A program made the translations under genes and the position numbers. From a virus, in the IMG/VR virus record IMGVR_UViG_3300041405_000133, positions 62,001 to 126,000 of that record: a stretch of 64,000 bases of DNA; one strand, 5' to 3'. The notes beneath the pieces were generated by a model. That model was not told the DNA's origin and made no database searches. It saw only the letters and a list, made by a program, of their open reading frames with translations. Shown piece after piece: positions 34,384 through 42,221 of this stretch (the stretch's first letter is position 1; the number at the start of each line of letters is the position of its first letter).

Positions 34384-34415
34384 AAACTGCGGGGCACTTG
34401 GCCCCGCAGTTTATG
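34384..34415 (+). terminator. 12-bp stem-loop with TATG tail after phuZ
   Basis: AAACTGCGGGGC (34384-34395) pairs perfectly with GCCCCGCAGTTT (34401-34412) over ACTTG, running into TATGCCC (TATG 34412-34415). It is the most regular copy of the stem-loop/TATG element. Confidence 0.85.
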
Positions 34416-34441
34416 CCCTATTCGTAAAGAGGTTCACCATC

Positions 34442-34663
34442 ATGGCTGTAAATCTGAACATGCGTTTTGTCTGTGACCATTGCGGTAACGTAGACGACCT
34501 GCATTACACTCATCAATCTGGCGGTAATGGTTTCGAATGCCATCGTTGCAAGTTTGGTACATGGCACGGCTATTTCAGCGAAGATAAATACGATGAAGTC
34601 CACCACGTCTGCACCAACCGCGTCAATCCATATTTCAATGAAGACGGCTCCCCTAAATTCTGA
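34442..34663 (+). CDS. Zinc-ribbon protein (73 aa)
   Basis: CDHC near residues 11-14 and CHRC near 33-36 form a likely zinc ribbon of about 70 residues, followed by an acidic/aromatic tail with one more Cys and His pair (VHHVCTNR). AGAGGTTCACC precedes the ATG. A lone gene between two stem-loops just after phuZ. It may bind nucleic acid or protein; no partner is evident. Confidence 0.7.
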   Translation: MAVNLNMRFVCDHCGNVDDLHYTHQSGGNGFECHRCKFGTWHGYFSEDKYDEVHHVCTNRVNPYFNEDGSPKF

Positions 34664-34678
34664 TAGGGGTCACGAACG

Positions 34679-34725
34679 CTAGGAGATCCGTAAAACGATC
34701 TCCTAGTGGCGTTCTTTCTTTTTTG
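34679..34725 (+). terminator. Intrinsic terminator
   Basis: A perfect 10-bp stem CTAGGAGATC (34679-34688) / GATCTCCTAG (34697-34706) with an 8-base loop, followed by GGCGTTCTTTCTTTTTTG. The next 110 bases to the following gene are A/T-rich and hold a possible weak promoter. Confidence 0.85.
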
Positions 34726-34834
34726 TTATCACGGTATTCATTTGTATTCGAAACGGCTTCTATGCAGCTCGTAGAGCCTTGTAGATGTATTTATCTACAA
34801 AACGACCTAATCATGTAGGCTATAGGGGACACGT

Positions 34835-35227
34835 ATGTTTGAGAATCTACGACTGCCGGACAAAATCTTAGATGAGCGAAACTTCACTGTCGTTGATATC
34901 AGTGAACAAGTGGAGTTGCTCAAGCGTCATGGTAATTTCCATCCAGATGTGATGGAAGCATGGATGGCCCGTGGATACGCCAAGAATCATGGTGTCGCCA
35001 CTGTAAGCGCCAGCCTGTTCGAAAGACCTGGACAACAAACCGCGTTCGAAAGAATGCAATTGAGCGTAACGGCGACAGAGATCGGCCTGCGTCCAGTTGA
35101 CTTCCTTCCAGAGCCGGAAGACGATTGGCTAGATGAGTGCGGTGTTTGGTTTTACGTTCGTGGATCGTACTTAGCAATGGGGAATAGCCGTGCTATTGAA
35201 AAATGTTGGCGACGACTGCGTAATTGA
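34835..35227 (+). CDS. Small array protein A (130 aa)
   Basis: First of eleven small, tightly packed genes running to 39.2 kb. The N-terminal strand reads NFTVVDISEQVELL (about residues 16-29), echoed in several later members (VVDIS, VIVDV, LIVDID). Helices follow, then a Trp/Tyr-rich C-terminal part (GVWFYVRGSYLAMG). No family is recognised. It overlaps the next gene by 38 bases. The region looks like a fast-evolving accessory cluster placed between phuZ and the DNA polymerase. Confidence 0.62.
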   Translation: MFENLRLPDKILDERNFTVVDISEQVELLKRHGNFHPDVMEAWMARGYAKNHGVATVSASLFERPGQQTAFERMQLSVTATEIGLRPVDFLPEPEDDWLDECGVWFYVRGSYLAMGNSRAIEKCWRRLRN

Positions 35228-35642
35228 TTTCTCAGAGATCAGCGACAATTTCTTCGGCGAGGCTACAAGGTTCACAAAGGAGCCGACGTCTCGAGATAGA
35301 CGGAATGTCGAACGTGTAGTGGGTGAGATGTTCGATGACTACATGACGAAGAGCATGACTTGGACCAAGGCGTTCCACGACTTCAATGAAAGTTACTTCA
35401 TCAACCGGCTGCCTAAGTGCTGCCGCGATCATCCAAATATCCGCACGGTCATCATCGATGTTTACGATGAGATCTCTGAAGTGTTGGCTGAGGTGATGGC
35501 GTTACCTACATGGTACGACGTATCAATGCGCGTATCAGGAACTGCTATCCATCTGTCAGTGGGAGAAGACCAACGTATAGTCCAGTGGACAAAAGAGCAC
35601 GCCCATGAGTATTCGACTAACTACAACGGCAAGGGATGGTGA
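35190..35642 (+). CDS. Small array protein B, GTG start, C-terminal GKGW (150 aa)
   Basis: The GTG at 35190 is preceded by GGGGA and overlaps the previous gene. The layout shared with C, G, H and I is an N-terminal strand (DDCVIDFSEI), a helical middle and a C-terminal beta-hairpin (YDVSMRVSGTAIHLSVGED). The last four residues are GKGW, the same ending as the large protein at 55.2 kb. No function is known. Confidence 0.6.
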   Translation: MLLKNVGDDCVIDFSEISDNFFGEATRFTKEPTSRDRRNVERVVGEMFDDYMTKSMTWTKAFHDFNESYFINRLPKCCRDHPNIRTVIIDVYDEISEVLAEVMALPTWYDVSMRVSGTAIHLSVGEDQRIVQWTKEHAHEYSTNYNGKGW

Positions 35643-36096
35643 TGTAATCGTCCATGCTGTGGACGAATGGTACTCACGGTTCAAAGATACCCTTGACCTT
35701 GATAATACAGAGCTGCGGGGGATGGATACAAAAGTTAGGACGTTGATCGTGAATGTCGTCGACACAATCATCAACCCTACCGAGTCCTCCATTTATCAGC
35801 TAGCGGTCAGAGCAACCAATTCTCGAAAGGCGTACACCACGCTTCTAGAACAGTTGGTTGAGTTTGACCACGAAATGCGTGAGTTGGTTAAGATGTGTCA
35901 CGATCGTAAATGCGACGTGACGGGTGTAACCATCCCACATGACAAACTTATACTTGTCTTCCATATGGAAGATACTCGGAGGCCAGATGAAACTGGATTT
36001 GAAACTTATATCGAATCTTGTCGAAGAAGCGGTGAATACGTCCACCCAGAACTCGACAAGCAACTCAGGCTCTGGAGAAGTATCCGCGGCGCCTAA
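35605..36096 (+). CDS. Small array protein C (163 aa)
   Basis: Overlaps B by 38 bases. The strand (DGDVIVHAVDEW), helical middle and C-terminal hairpin (CDVTGVTIPHDKLILVFHMED spans about residues 103-123) follow the array layout. A charged tail comes after it. It overlaps the next gene by 110 bases, an unusually long overlap, and both frames have supporting starts. No family is recognised. Confidence 0.58.
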   Translation: MSIRLTTTARDGDVIVHAVDEWYSRFKDTLDLDNTELRGMDTKVRTLIVNVVDTIINPTESSIYQLAVRATNSRKAYTTLLEQLVEFDHEMRELVKMCHDRKCDVTGVTIPHDKLILVFHMEDTRRPDETGFETYIESCRRSGEYVHPELDKQLRLWRSIRGA

Positions 36097-36526
36097 CTAT
36101 TCGTATAAGTACGTGATCGTTGACGTCGGTGACTTCAACATGACTGACATATCCGAAAGTACGCTGATCGATCCGGGTGCTCTGCTGAAAGCTGTATTGA
36201 AGTACGAGTTCTGGGACGATGACTTCGACTTCAAGCATCTGTCTCAGGACATCCCAGATCCGTCTGAAGGCAACGTATCGCTGGCACTCGACACTTGGTA
36301 CGCCGAGAACGTAGAACGCCTGCATGACACGTTTGAGTTCCTGCGTGATGTTCGCCCGGCTGTCGTTAGCGACTGCTTGATTGTACACGGCCAATGCCTG
36401 ATCGAAATCTGTAAGGCATTGTCTCCTGAGGCCCAACTCGAATTGGACGACCCAGATCTCCACCTCGAGCCAGCCACTGATCTGGACGAAGAAGATCTTG
36501 ACGTTCCGGAAGATGGTGATGAATGA
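35987..36526 (+). CDS. Small array protein D, acidic tail (179 aa)
   Basis: The ATG at 35987 is chosen for the GGAGG five bases upstream; an earlier in-frame ATG lacks one. A Ser/Asn-rich linker (TSTQNSTSNSGSG) precedes the array-type strand (YKYVIVDVGDFNMTDI). The end is strongly acidic (DLDEEDLDVPEDGDE). It is coupled to the next gene by an ATGA overlap. No family is recognised; the acidic tail could mimic nucleic acid or bind basic partners. Confidence 0.58.
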   Translation: MKLDLKLISNLVEEAVNTSTQNSTSNSGSGEVSAAPNYSYKYVIVDVGDFNMTDISESTLIDPGALLKAVLKYEFWDDDFDFKHLSQDIPDPSEGNVSLALDTWYAENVERLHDTFEFLRDVRPAVVSDCLIVHGQCLIEICKALSPEAQLELDDPDLHLEPATDLDEEDLDVPEDGDE

Positions 36527-36930
36527 AGCTAGGCAAGGGGACAAGACGTACCCTTATCGTGGATATCGACAATGAGTTCCACGAAGCGCTGATACGTCTT
36601 GGTGACCATGTCCCCAACTATGAGCGCAACCAGTTCATCCAGTACACCGCAAGCATTCTGTTAATGTCGTTGTTGATGTGCGATAGAGATGGTGCCGTTG
36701 ATGCATTTGAACGCATCACCTCTCTCGCCCACATCTCTGACATGAAGAAGCATGCGACTATCTGGGGTGAGTTCTTAGCCCTGGCCAACTACTTCCACAA
36801 CCACTACTATCACCATGACGAATTGATCAGAGATCTTGAAGACATGATGCCGAAGCATCCCAAGGAATTCCCTGAGTTGATCTTCGAAGTAGAGGTTGCG
36901 GACAAAGGTGGCTATCTGAAGGTGAGTTAA
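36523..36930 (+). CDS. Small array protein E (135 aa)
   Basis: Starts on the ATGA shared with gene D. The strand TLIVDIDNEFHEALIRLGDH (about residues 10-29) is followed by YTASILLMSLLM. The next gene has a recognisably similar pattern (IIAEIDSHGSHYLFKIADDL, then YLASLVLSSII), so E and F look like diverged duplicates. The C-terminal half is His/Asp-rich. Unknown function. Confidence 0.6.
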   Translation: MKLGKGTRRTLIVDIDNEFHEALIRLGDHVPNYERNQFIQYTASILLMSLLMCDRDGAVDAFERITSLAHISDMKKHATIWGEFLALANYFHNHYYHHDELIRDLEDMMPKHPKEFPELIFEVEVADKGGYLKVS

Positions 36931-37368
36931 ATGACTACCGAAAATGATTCAATCAGGATTATTGCTGAGATTGATTCACACGGCAGCCATTACTTATTCA
37001 AGATCGCTGATGACTTGCAGAAGATGCCAGACTTTGAGGGCGAATGCTCTGATTATCTGGCATCGCTGGTTCTCAGCTCGATCATTGATTATTGGTGCTT
37101 AGCGGATATGGACGAACTGTCCTACATCCTAGGCGCTTGCGATGAGTACGACGATCAGGAAATAGGTCGCCGAACTAAGCGCAATATAATGGATCTGTCG
37201 AAAGCCGATCTGGATGACTTCCCAGATTTCTACAACACCAAGTTAACTCTCATCGACATTGCACAGGAACAAGAAAGGAAGGGTTGGAAGAAGTATCGGT
37301 TCACTGAACCAGAAGTTAACCCCAACCGGAAGTTCTTTGTAGTCTGGATGGAAAAGATCTTAGATTAG
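36931..37368 (+). CDS. Small array protein F, diverged duplicate of E (145 aa)
   Basis: Starts directly after the stop of E. N-terminal IIAEIDSHGSHYLFKIADDL and YLASLVLSSII align by eye with E. The rest is acidic, with a basic, aromatic C-terminal stretch (RKFFVVWMEKILD). No family is recognised. Confidence 0.6.
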   Translation: MTTENDSIRIIAEIDSHGSHYLFKIADDLQKMPDFEGECSDYLASLVLSSIIDYWCLADMDELSYILGACDEYDDQEIGRRTKRNIMDLSKADLDDFPDFYNTKLTLIDIAQEQERKGWKKYRFTEPEVNPNRKFFVVWMEKILD

Positions 37369-37377
37369 GGAGGTCAG

Positions 37378-37695
37378 ATGTTGGAAGCGGAACAGTTTGT
37401 TATTGAGATTACACATACCCACGGCGTATCTGACTCCGCCGTGGGTTTTATGCTGTCTAATTGGGTATTGGACTCAGCTTCTCGTAAAGAATGGTTGAGT
37501 GCTGACACGCTCATTACCCTTACCCATGACTACAATCTCAGTATTAAAACCATTGAGAAGATGTCAGGTGACGTACTCGACGCACTGGAGGAGTGCGGGT
37601 TATATGCGCAACTGATGACCGACGATCGCAGACTCAGCTCAGTATCATGCAGGGTTAAGCGCGATGTGGCGTTAATTGATCTGGAGTGGACATGA
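37378..37695 (+). CDS. Small array protein G with an intragenic hairpin near its start (105 aa)
   Basis: A near-ideal ribosome site (GGGAGGT) precedes the ATG. An N-terminal strand (EQFVIEITHTHG) leads to helices and a C-terminal strand pair, as in other array members. The first 75 bases contain a terminator-like hairpin (37418-37445) followed by TTTTATGC, read through by the coding frame. Coupled to H by ATGA. If the hairpin stops transcription, G and the genes after it would depend on read-through or a new start there. Confidence 0.55.
   Translation: MLEAEQFVIEITHTHGVSDSAVGFMLSNWVLDSASRKEWLSADTLITLTHDYNLSIKTIEKMSGDVLDALEECGLYAQLMTDDRRLSSVSCRVKRDVALIDLEWT
37418..37453 (+). promoter_or_regulatory. 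Intragenic stem-loop/TATG element (possible attenuator)
   Basis: A perfect 9-bp stem CCCACGGCG (37418-37426) / CGCCGTGGG (37437-37445) with a 10-base loop is followed by TTTTATGC. This is the same format as the operon-end elements, but it lies 40 bases inside an open reading frame with a strong ribosome site. Confidence 0.65.
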
Positions 37696-38063
37696 AAGCA
37701 AATACGTTACCAGCAATCGCTACAAAGAGCTTGATTGCCGTTCATAACGACTCCCTCAACAGTTTCATTAACACCGAGGATCTGTCGGAACACATCAAGG
37801 TTCTGTCTGGAATCGCGTTTGATTTCGTGCAGGCTATGCCAATCTGTCAATATGTTTATAACTGGCCGCCTGCTGAGATCATTCTTGATCGCTGCACCGG
37901 GAAGTCAAAGCTTTCCACGCTGTACAACGCTTTGTTCGATGAACTGTCTGAGAACGGATACCCTGTATCTGTCCTTATGACCATGCAGGTTGTCCAACAT
38001 GTCCCAAAACGATATACCGTGCTTTCCGTCCCACTTGCGGCGAGACTCGGGAGGCTCCACTGA
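37692..38063 (+). CDS. Small array protein H (123 aa)
   Basis: The ATG at 37692 overlaps the stop of G (ATGA), with CTGGAG upstream. The array layout is visible: strand (TKSLIAVHNDSL), helices, then a final strand pair (YPVSVLMTMQVVQHVPKRYT). The helix before it (STLYNALFDELSENG) resembles GTLYRGITEHIRDLG in protein I. It overlaps the next gene by 65 bases. Unknown function. Confidence 0.57.
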   Translation: MKANTLPAIATKSLIAVHNDSLNSFINTEDLSEHIKVLSGIAFDFVQAMPICQYVYNWPPAEIILDRCTGKSKLSTLYNALFDELSENGYPVSVLMTMQVVQHVPKRYTVLSVPLAARLGRLH

Positions 38064-38430
38064 TAAGGAGTTCATCGTTGTAGATATATCCGATACGGTA
38101 CGGGCATTCTGCAATGAAGTTGACCGAGAAGTGGAAAGTCTTTCGTACGACATCGATGCCATCATCAGGCAGTATTCAGCTTATCGCCATGTAGGACGGT
38201 ATGATGAGATCGTCACGGGTCTGTCAAACAAGTTCCTAGAACACGGTTGTGTAAAAGTTGACGACGACGGACCAATAATAGCAAGAGCTGCCCTTGGTAC
38301 GCTTTACCGTGGAATCACCGAACATATCCGTGACTTAGGGTACATGATCGGAGCAGTCCACGATGTGAAGCTGAAGTTAAATAGTATCAACCGGCAGATA
38401 AGATGTAATGCAATCATGATGGTTATCTAA
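37999..38430 (+). CDS. Small array protein I (143 aa)
   Basis: Starts inside H. The strand KEFIVVDISDTVRAFCNEV is the clearest copy of the VVDIS element found in protein A. The C-terminal part (GTLYRGITEHIRDLGYMIGA, then two strands ending NAIMMVI) matches the layout of H. The ribosome site is weak (CAGGTTG), so translation may be coupled to H. Confidence 0.57.
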   Translation: MSQNDIPCFPSHLRRDSGGSTDKEFIVVDISDTVRAFCNEVDREVESLSYDIDAIIRQYSAYRHVGRYDEIVTGLSNKFLEHGCVKVDDDGPIIARAALGTLYRGITEHIRDLGYMIGAVHDVKLKLNSINRQIRCNAIMMVI

Positions 38431-38448
38431 CCAGTACGGAGCTGCTTC

Positions 38449-38814
38449 ATGAAAAACCACTGTATCGTAGGCTACAGTCCGGGATTCTACGATTACCTGC
38501 AATCAGTGGGGTATCGTGAAGTCCCGGAACAGGTGTCCGCTGATGAACCAGACTCCCCACTGGCTTCAATTGACACGCAGTTCGTAAACTGGGAACGCAT
38601 TGAGTTTCTGGATTACCTGACCAATTGCATGATCGGTATCGAATCTATTGATCCGGATTATCTGGCTACTGTCGAAAGTCTCTATGAGGCTATTGATGAC
38701 GATGATTTGAGACAACTGGTCGAAGAAGGTTCGATCGAAGATTTGATATTTAATGACCGAGGCTATTACTTGGCTCGGCTGGAGAGTGTAAATGCCCCTC
38801 AACGAATCTTTTAA
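38449..38814 (+). CDS. Small array protein J (121 aa)
   Basis: GGAG precedes the ATG. An acidic protein with a short strand (NHCIVGYSPGFYDYLQSVGY, about residues 3-22) and helices rich in Asp/Glu/Leu (DDDDLRQLVEEGSIEDLIF). The array resemblance is weaker than for A-I. It overlaps K by 23 bases. No family is recognised. Confidence 0.6.
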   Translation: MKNHCIVGYSPGFYDYLQSVGYREVPEQVSADEPDSPLASIDTQFVNWERIEFLDYLTNCMIGIESIDPDYLATVESLYEAIDDDDLRQLVEEGSIEDLIFNDRGYYLARLESVNAPQRIF

Positions 38815-39187
38815 AGGGAAGACGCTCAGTTTCGAGCTGAGCTCTGGTATCCGGTACACGAACTACAAGCTGCTGGCCCTGCTCGATGTGGGGACCGTTG
38901 TAGCAGTGGGGTTCCAAGCGGCTGGTGAACACCATCAGAACTACCCGTACATGCCATCCGATTCTCCAGACGACTTCACGGCGTATGCGTATGCCAAGTT
39001 CGTCGATCCGGAGAATAAGATCCTGTATGTTGGCGTACCGTGGATCAAGGAAGGTTCCATCACCGTCCTCGACAACGTCAACTACAACTGCCTTCTCCTG
39101 AACCCAACCTCCGCCGAGCTGGAAACATTCCGCTCGATCCTGGTGGCCTCTGGGTTCGAAGGACGATTCAAGCTCACCGTAGCCTGA
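38792..39187 (+). CDS. Small array protein K, beta-rich (131 aa)
   Basis: Last gene of the cluster. It differs from the others in being mostly beta (YKLLALLDVGTVVAVGFQ, about residues 25-42; ILYVGVPWIKEGSITVLDNV, about 77-96) with more C-ending codons, so it may be better expressed and more conserved. GGAG precedes the ATG. A 14-bp terminator follows. Confidence 0.65.
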   Translation: MPLNESFKGKTLSFELSSGIRYTNYKLLALLDVGTVVAVGFQAAGEHHQNYPYMPSDSPDDFTAYAYAKFVDPENKILYVGVPWIKEGSITVLDNVNYNCLLLNPTSAELETFRSILVASGFEGRFKLTVA

Positions 39188-39192
39188 TCACG

Positions 39193-39245
39193 CACTCCTG
39201 CCAGCCGTAAAAGGTTGGCAGGAGTGTAGCGTCTTTTTTTTTGTT
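39193..39245 (+). terminator. Strong intrinsic terminator before the DNA polymerase
   Basis: A 14-bp stem with one G-T pair (39193-39206 with 39213-39226) around GTAAAA, followed by TAGCGTCTTTTTTTTTG. It isolates the small-gene array from the replication genes. Confidence 0.88.
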
Positions 39246-39302
39246 TTGTTGAAAGATACAAACCGTACTAACAATACGTAGAGTACCTCAGAGGTTTGAT
39301 TG

Positions 39303-41432
39303 ATGGCTAACGATAACCCGTTCCTCTTACCAATAGAGGAATACAAACGTGACATCGATGTCAAGAAAGGCTATATCCAACAAGTAGCCAAGTATCTTTC
39401 ACTTCAGCTCAAACTCCCTTACGAGAACACGCTGAAGTACGTCCTTAAGAAAGTAGCTAAGGGCGGCATGTTTGCATTCAAAGATCCTGCAATGCAGCAG
39501 TTGATCAAGAAAGCACGCGGTCACCGGGTTGAGGATGAAACTACCTTCCTCGGTTACATCGAAGAGATTCGTGAATCTGGTCGTATCGTTTCCCCATCGC
39601 TGGTGGTTTACGAGCGTCCAGAAGTAGAACGTTCCGTTACAGCTGAATGGCTGGACGACAACATCGCGGCTCGTAAGAAGTCGAAGAAAGCGATGTTTGA
39701 ATTGAAACAGATCGGTGAACTGATGAAGTCTGCGCTCGCGGACTATGACCAGAACGCCCGTAAGATCCGTATCAACTCCGTATCCGGTATGCGTGGCTTT
39801 GAAGGTAACCCAATCTTCTTGGCAACCGGTCACTCCAGTCTGACATCCATGTGCCGGGCAGCAGCGGGGTACGGTAACGCCACTGTTGAAAGATTCATGG
39901 CGGGGTCGAAGCATTACCATACGCCAGAGATAGCCAAAGCCAACTTGACGGCCATCACGACTATCGAACAGATGAGTCGGGTTCAGTTGGTGATTGACGA
40001 ATACAACCTCGTGTATCCAACTGTGGATGACGTGGTAGCCATGGTTGAGCGTTCTACCAGCCTGTACTGGGATATCCCTCACGAGATGGCTTTGATCCGT
40101 CAGATGGCAGAAGGGATGACTCCACTTGAGCGTGCCACCGTTTGCTACTCGGGTGACATGTACCACTTGGCTAAGTTCAACCCTGAAGTTGTTAAGAACC
40201 TGATGGGCGAAATGATTGCCATCAATATCGAAGACATGGAAGACGTTGATACTGACGCCATCCTGATGACTGTCGATACCACGGCCATCGCTTACATCAA
40301 CGCCCTGTGTGCAAACATCCTGAAAGGTAGTACGCACAAGCTGGTTAAAGAGAACAACCCGGCAGGTTGGCAGGTTATCGGTCGTACAGCACAACGCTTT
40401 AAAGAAGCCTCTGCGAAGTACGCAACCCTGATCACTAACCTATTTGCGCCTAAGCATCTTCCGCCGACTGTAGCCGCTCTCAAGGGCATTCAGCGCCGTG
40501 TATGTCTGGCAGCAGATACCGACTCCTCCATCTTCAGTACCGAATACTGGGTTGAGTGGTATACCGGCAGCATGAAGCGTGGGGAAGTAGAGGACCGTAT
40601 CTGGTATCTCGCCACCTACATGTCTTGCCAGTGCATTGCGCACAGTCTGGCAATGTTGTCGGCAAACGTCGGTGTGGAACGTTCGCAACTCTTCCGTCTG
40701 GCAATGAAGAATGAGTACGCCTTCCCGGTGTTTGCTCTGACCAACCTTGCTAAGCACTACTTCTCCTTCATGTCCATGCGGGAAGGTAACGTTTACGAAG
40801 AGAACGAGCTGGAGATCAAGGGTGTAGAGCTGCGCGGTTCTACTGCACCTAAGCACATCTTGAAAGCGGCTGAGGAGATGATGGAGAACATCGCTACTCA
40901 CGTCAATGAAGGTCGGAAGATGAATGCGGGTAAACTCCTGCGGTTCGTTGCCGATCACGAGATTGAAACGATCCAGTCCATTAAGCGTGGGGAATACAAA
41001 TACCTGCGTTCCGCTCAGATCAAGCCGGACAGTAACAAGATGCTTCACCACGAACTGTGGCAAGAAGTGTTTGCTCCTAAGTACGGTGAATCGGTTAATC
41101 CTCCGTATCCATGCGTTAAGATCACTTCTGAGCTGTCTAACAAGACGAAGACTCAGGAATGGTTGGCGGGTATGGAAGATCAGGAGCTGGCCAAGCGAAT
41201 GGCTGCGTGGATGGTCAAGTGGAACCGTAAAGAGATCACTACCTTCTATCTACCAACCATGGTGATCAAGAACGGTGGTCTTCCTATCGAACTACAGGAA
41301 GCTGCAAACGTCCGGAAGTTGGCCTATCAGATCAACTCAGGCTTCTACCGGATCTTGGAGTCTACTGGTCTTCATCTGGTGGATCGGAATAACTACCGTC
41401 TAATCTACGACTTCTTGGGACTTACTGCATGA
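39303..41432 (+). CDS. DNA polymerase, family B-like, polymerase part only
   Basis: A 709-residue protein (ATG 39303 behind GAGG). Motif C is AADTDSSIFS (about residues 402-411), with the paired aspartates that bind catalytic metal. Motif B-like KIRINSVSGMRG lies near 153-164. The thumb-like part follows motif C. I could not place motif A or the N-terminal exonuclease motifs, and the protein starts only about 150 residues before motif B, so that part may be another gene outside the window, as in phages with split replicases. Replicates the genome, presumably inside the phage nucleus. Confidence 0.82.
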   Translation: MANDNPFLLPIEEYKRDIDVKKGYIQQVAKYLSLQLKLPYENTLKYVLKKVAKGGMFAFKDPAMQQLIKKARGHRVEDETTFLGYIEEIRESGRIVSPSLVVYERPEVERSVTAEWLDDNIAARKKSKKAMFELKQIGELMKSALADYDQNARKIRINSVSGMRGFEGNPIFLATGHSSLTSMCRAAAGYGNATVERFMAGSKHYHTPEIAKANLTAITTIEQMSRVQLVIDEYNLVYPTVDDVVAMVERSTSLYWDIPHEMALIRQMAEGMTPLERATVCYSGDMYHLAKFNPEVVKNLMGEMIAINIEDMEDVDTDAILMTVDTTAIAYINALCANILKGSTHKLVKENNPAGWQVIGRTAQRFKEASAKYATLITNLFAPKHLPPTVAALKGIQRRVCLAADTDSSIFSTEYWVEWYTGSMKRGEVEDRIWYLATYMSCQCIAHSLAMLSANVGVERSQLFRLAMKNEYAFPVFALTNLAKHYFSFMSMREGNVYEENELEIKGVELRGSTAPKHILKAAEEMMENIATHVNEGRKMNAGKLLRFVADHEIETIQSIKRGEYKYLRSAQIKPDSNKMLHHELWQEVFAPKYGESVNPPYPCVKITSELSNKTKTQEWLAGMEDQELAKRMAAWMVKWNRKEITTFYLPTMVIKNGGLPIELQEAANVRKLAYQINSGFYRILESTGLHLVDRNNYRLIYDFLGLTA

Positions 41433-41632
41433 GACAGAAAGCTGCTGCATTTATCACAGGTATCACAATCAAACGCGGTAAGTTTGGTCATGGTGAATGC
41501 GGCAGCATTTCGTTCCATGTCTTTGACGAACCGATGACTATGGCAATGGCGTCTTGTCTCGTGTTCATTCGCGAGAAGATGATCCAAAGCGTTTACGGCA
41601 GTCTGGTGTCGGGTGAATACAATGGCAATTAA
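41429..41632 (+). CDS. Small protein coupled to the DNA polymerase (67 aa)
   Basis: Starts on the ATGA at the polymerase stop. A basic N-terminus (RQKAAAFITGITIKRGKFGH) is followed by a small alpha/beta part. It overlaps the next gene by 11 bases. Tight coupling to the polymerase suggests a replication accessory role, which the sequence alone cannot confirm. Confidence 0.6.
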   Translation: MRQKAAAFITGITIKRGKFGHGECGSISFHVFDEPMTMAMASCLVFIREKMIQSVYGSLVSGEYNGN

Positions 41633-42059
41633 AACAATGGTTGGCTTTGATTTCCCAGTCGGTGGGTTCAAACCAAATGAAGGTGGGTTACAGTTCAATT
41701 CTACCCCTCCAGCAAATATACACTGGGGGCAGCAAACTGTATACGGTCCGATGTTCTCAGGTAAGAAACTGTTCGAGCTGAAAGCAACGCACGGCTTACC
41801 TCTGGATGTGGCTATCAGCAAGATCTTTGATGACAGCCTGCAAACTCGCATCGATTGGGCTGAATTCATCGAGACTGCCCGATCTAACGGCTGGTGGGAT
41901 TATCAGACAATCGAGGTTATGGAAATAGCCTTGACCGATGCCGATGTCCGTCGTGAATATCGCGACGAGGTATTGCAAAGGGTCAAGATGTATATGCTGG
42001 CCAATCCAATCGACATAGCCACCGCTTTGGTGGCCAAGGGTGATAGCAATGATCGGTAA
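41622..42059 (+). CDS. Hypothetical protein (145 aa)
   Basis: The ATG at 41622 lies inside the end of the previous gene. An extended, Gly/Pro-rich N-terminus (GFDFPVGGFKPNEGGLQFNS) precedes a helical domain with WAEFIETARSNGWWDYQTIE (about residues 80-99). No family is recognised. It overlaps a 43-residue gene by 11 bases at its end, continuing the chain of coupled genes after the polymerase. Confidence 0.62.
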   Translation: MAIKTMVGFDFPVGGFKPNEGGLQFNSTPPANIHWGQQTVYGPMFSGKKLFELKATHGLPLDVAISKIFDDSLQTRIDWAEFIETARSNGWWDYQTIEVMEIALTDADVRREYRDEVLQRVKMYMLANPIDIATALVAKGDSNDR

Positions 42060-42180
42060 TATCCTTATCGGTACTAATAGTCTTCCATTGGGCGCTCCTG
42101 TGCCCGGCGTTACTGAAGCTATCCCAGAACCGGAAGTAGCTGAAGAACCTACCGAAGAAGTTGAACCGGTAGACGAGTAA
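42049..42180 (+). CDS. Micro-protein, Pro/Glu-rich (43 aa)
   Basis: A 43-residue open frame overlapping the previous gene. A short hydrophobic start (MIGNILIGTNSLPLGAPVPG) is followed by a repeated PE-x-x-EEPTEE acidic tail. It ends three bases before the GGCATA arm of the bidirectional terminator. It is short enough to be chance, but its position, overlap start and low-complexity acidic tail favour a real gene. Confidence 0.5.
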   Translation: MIGNILIGTNSLPLGAPVPGVTEAIPEPEVAEEPTEEVEPVDE

Positions 42181-42182
42181 AC

Positions 42183-42221
42183 GGCATACAGAGCGGGGCA
42201 GTGCCCCGCTCTGTTTTATGC
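42183..42221. terminator. Bidirectional terminator with 12-bp stem
   Basis: ACAGAGCGGGGC (42188-42199) pairs with GCCCCGCTCTGT (42203-42214) over AGT. GGCAT on the left and TTTTATGC on the right give outward TATG-type arms on both strands. It lies between convergent genes. Confidence 0.88.
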
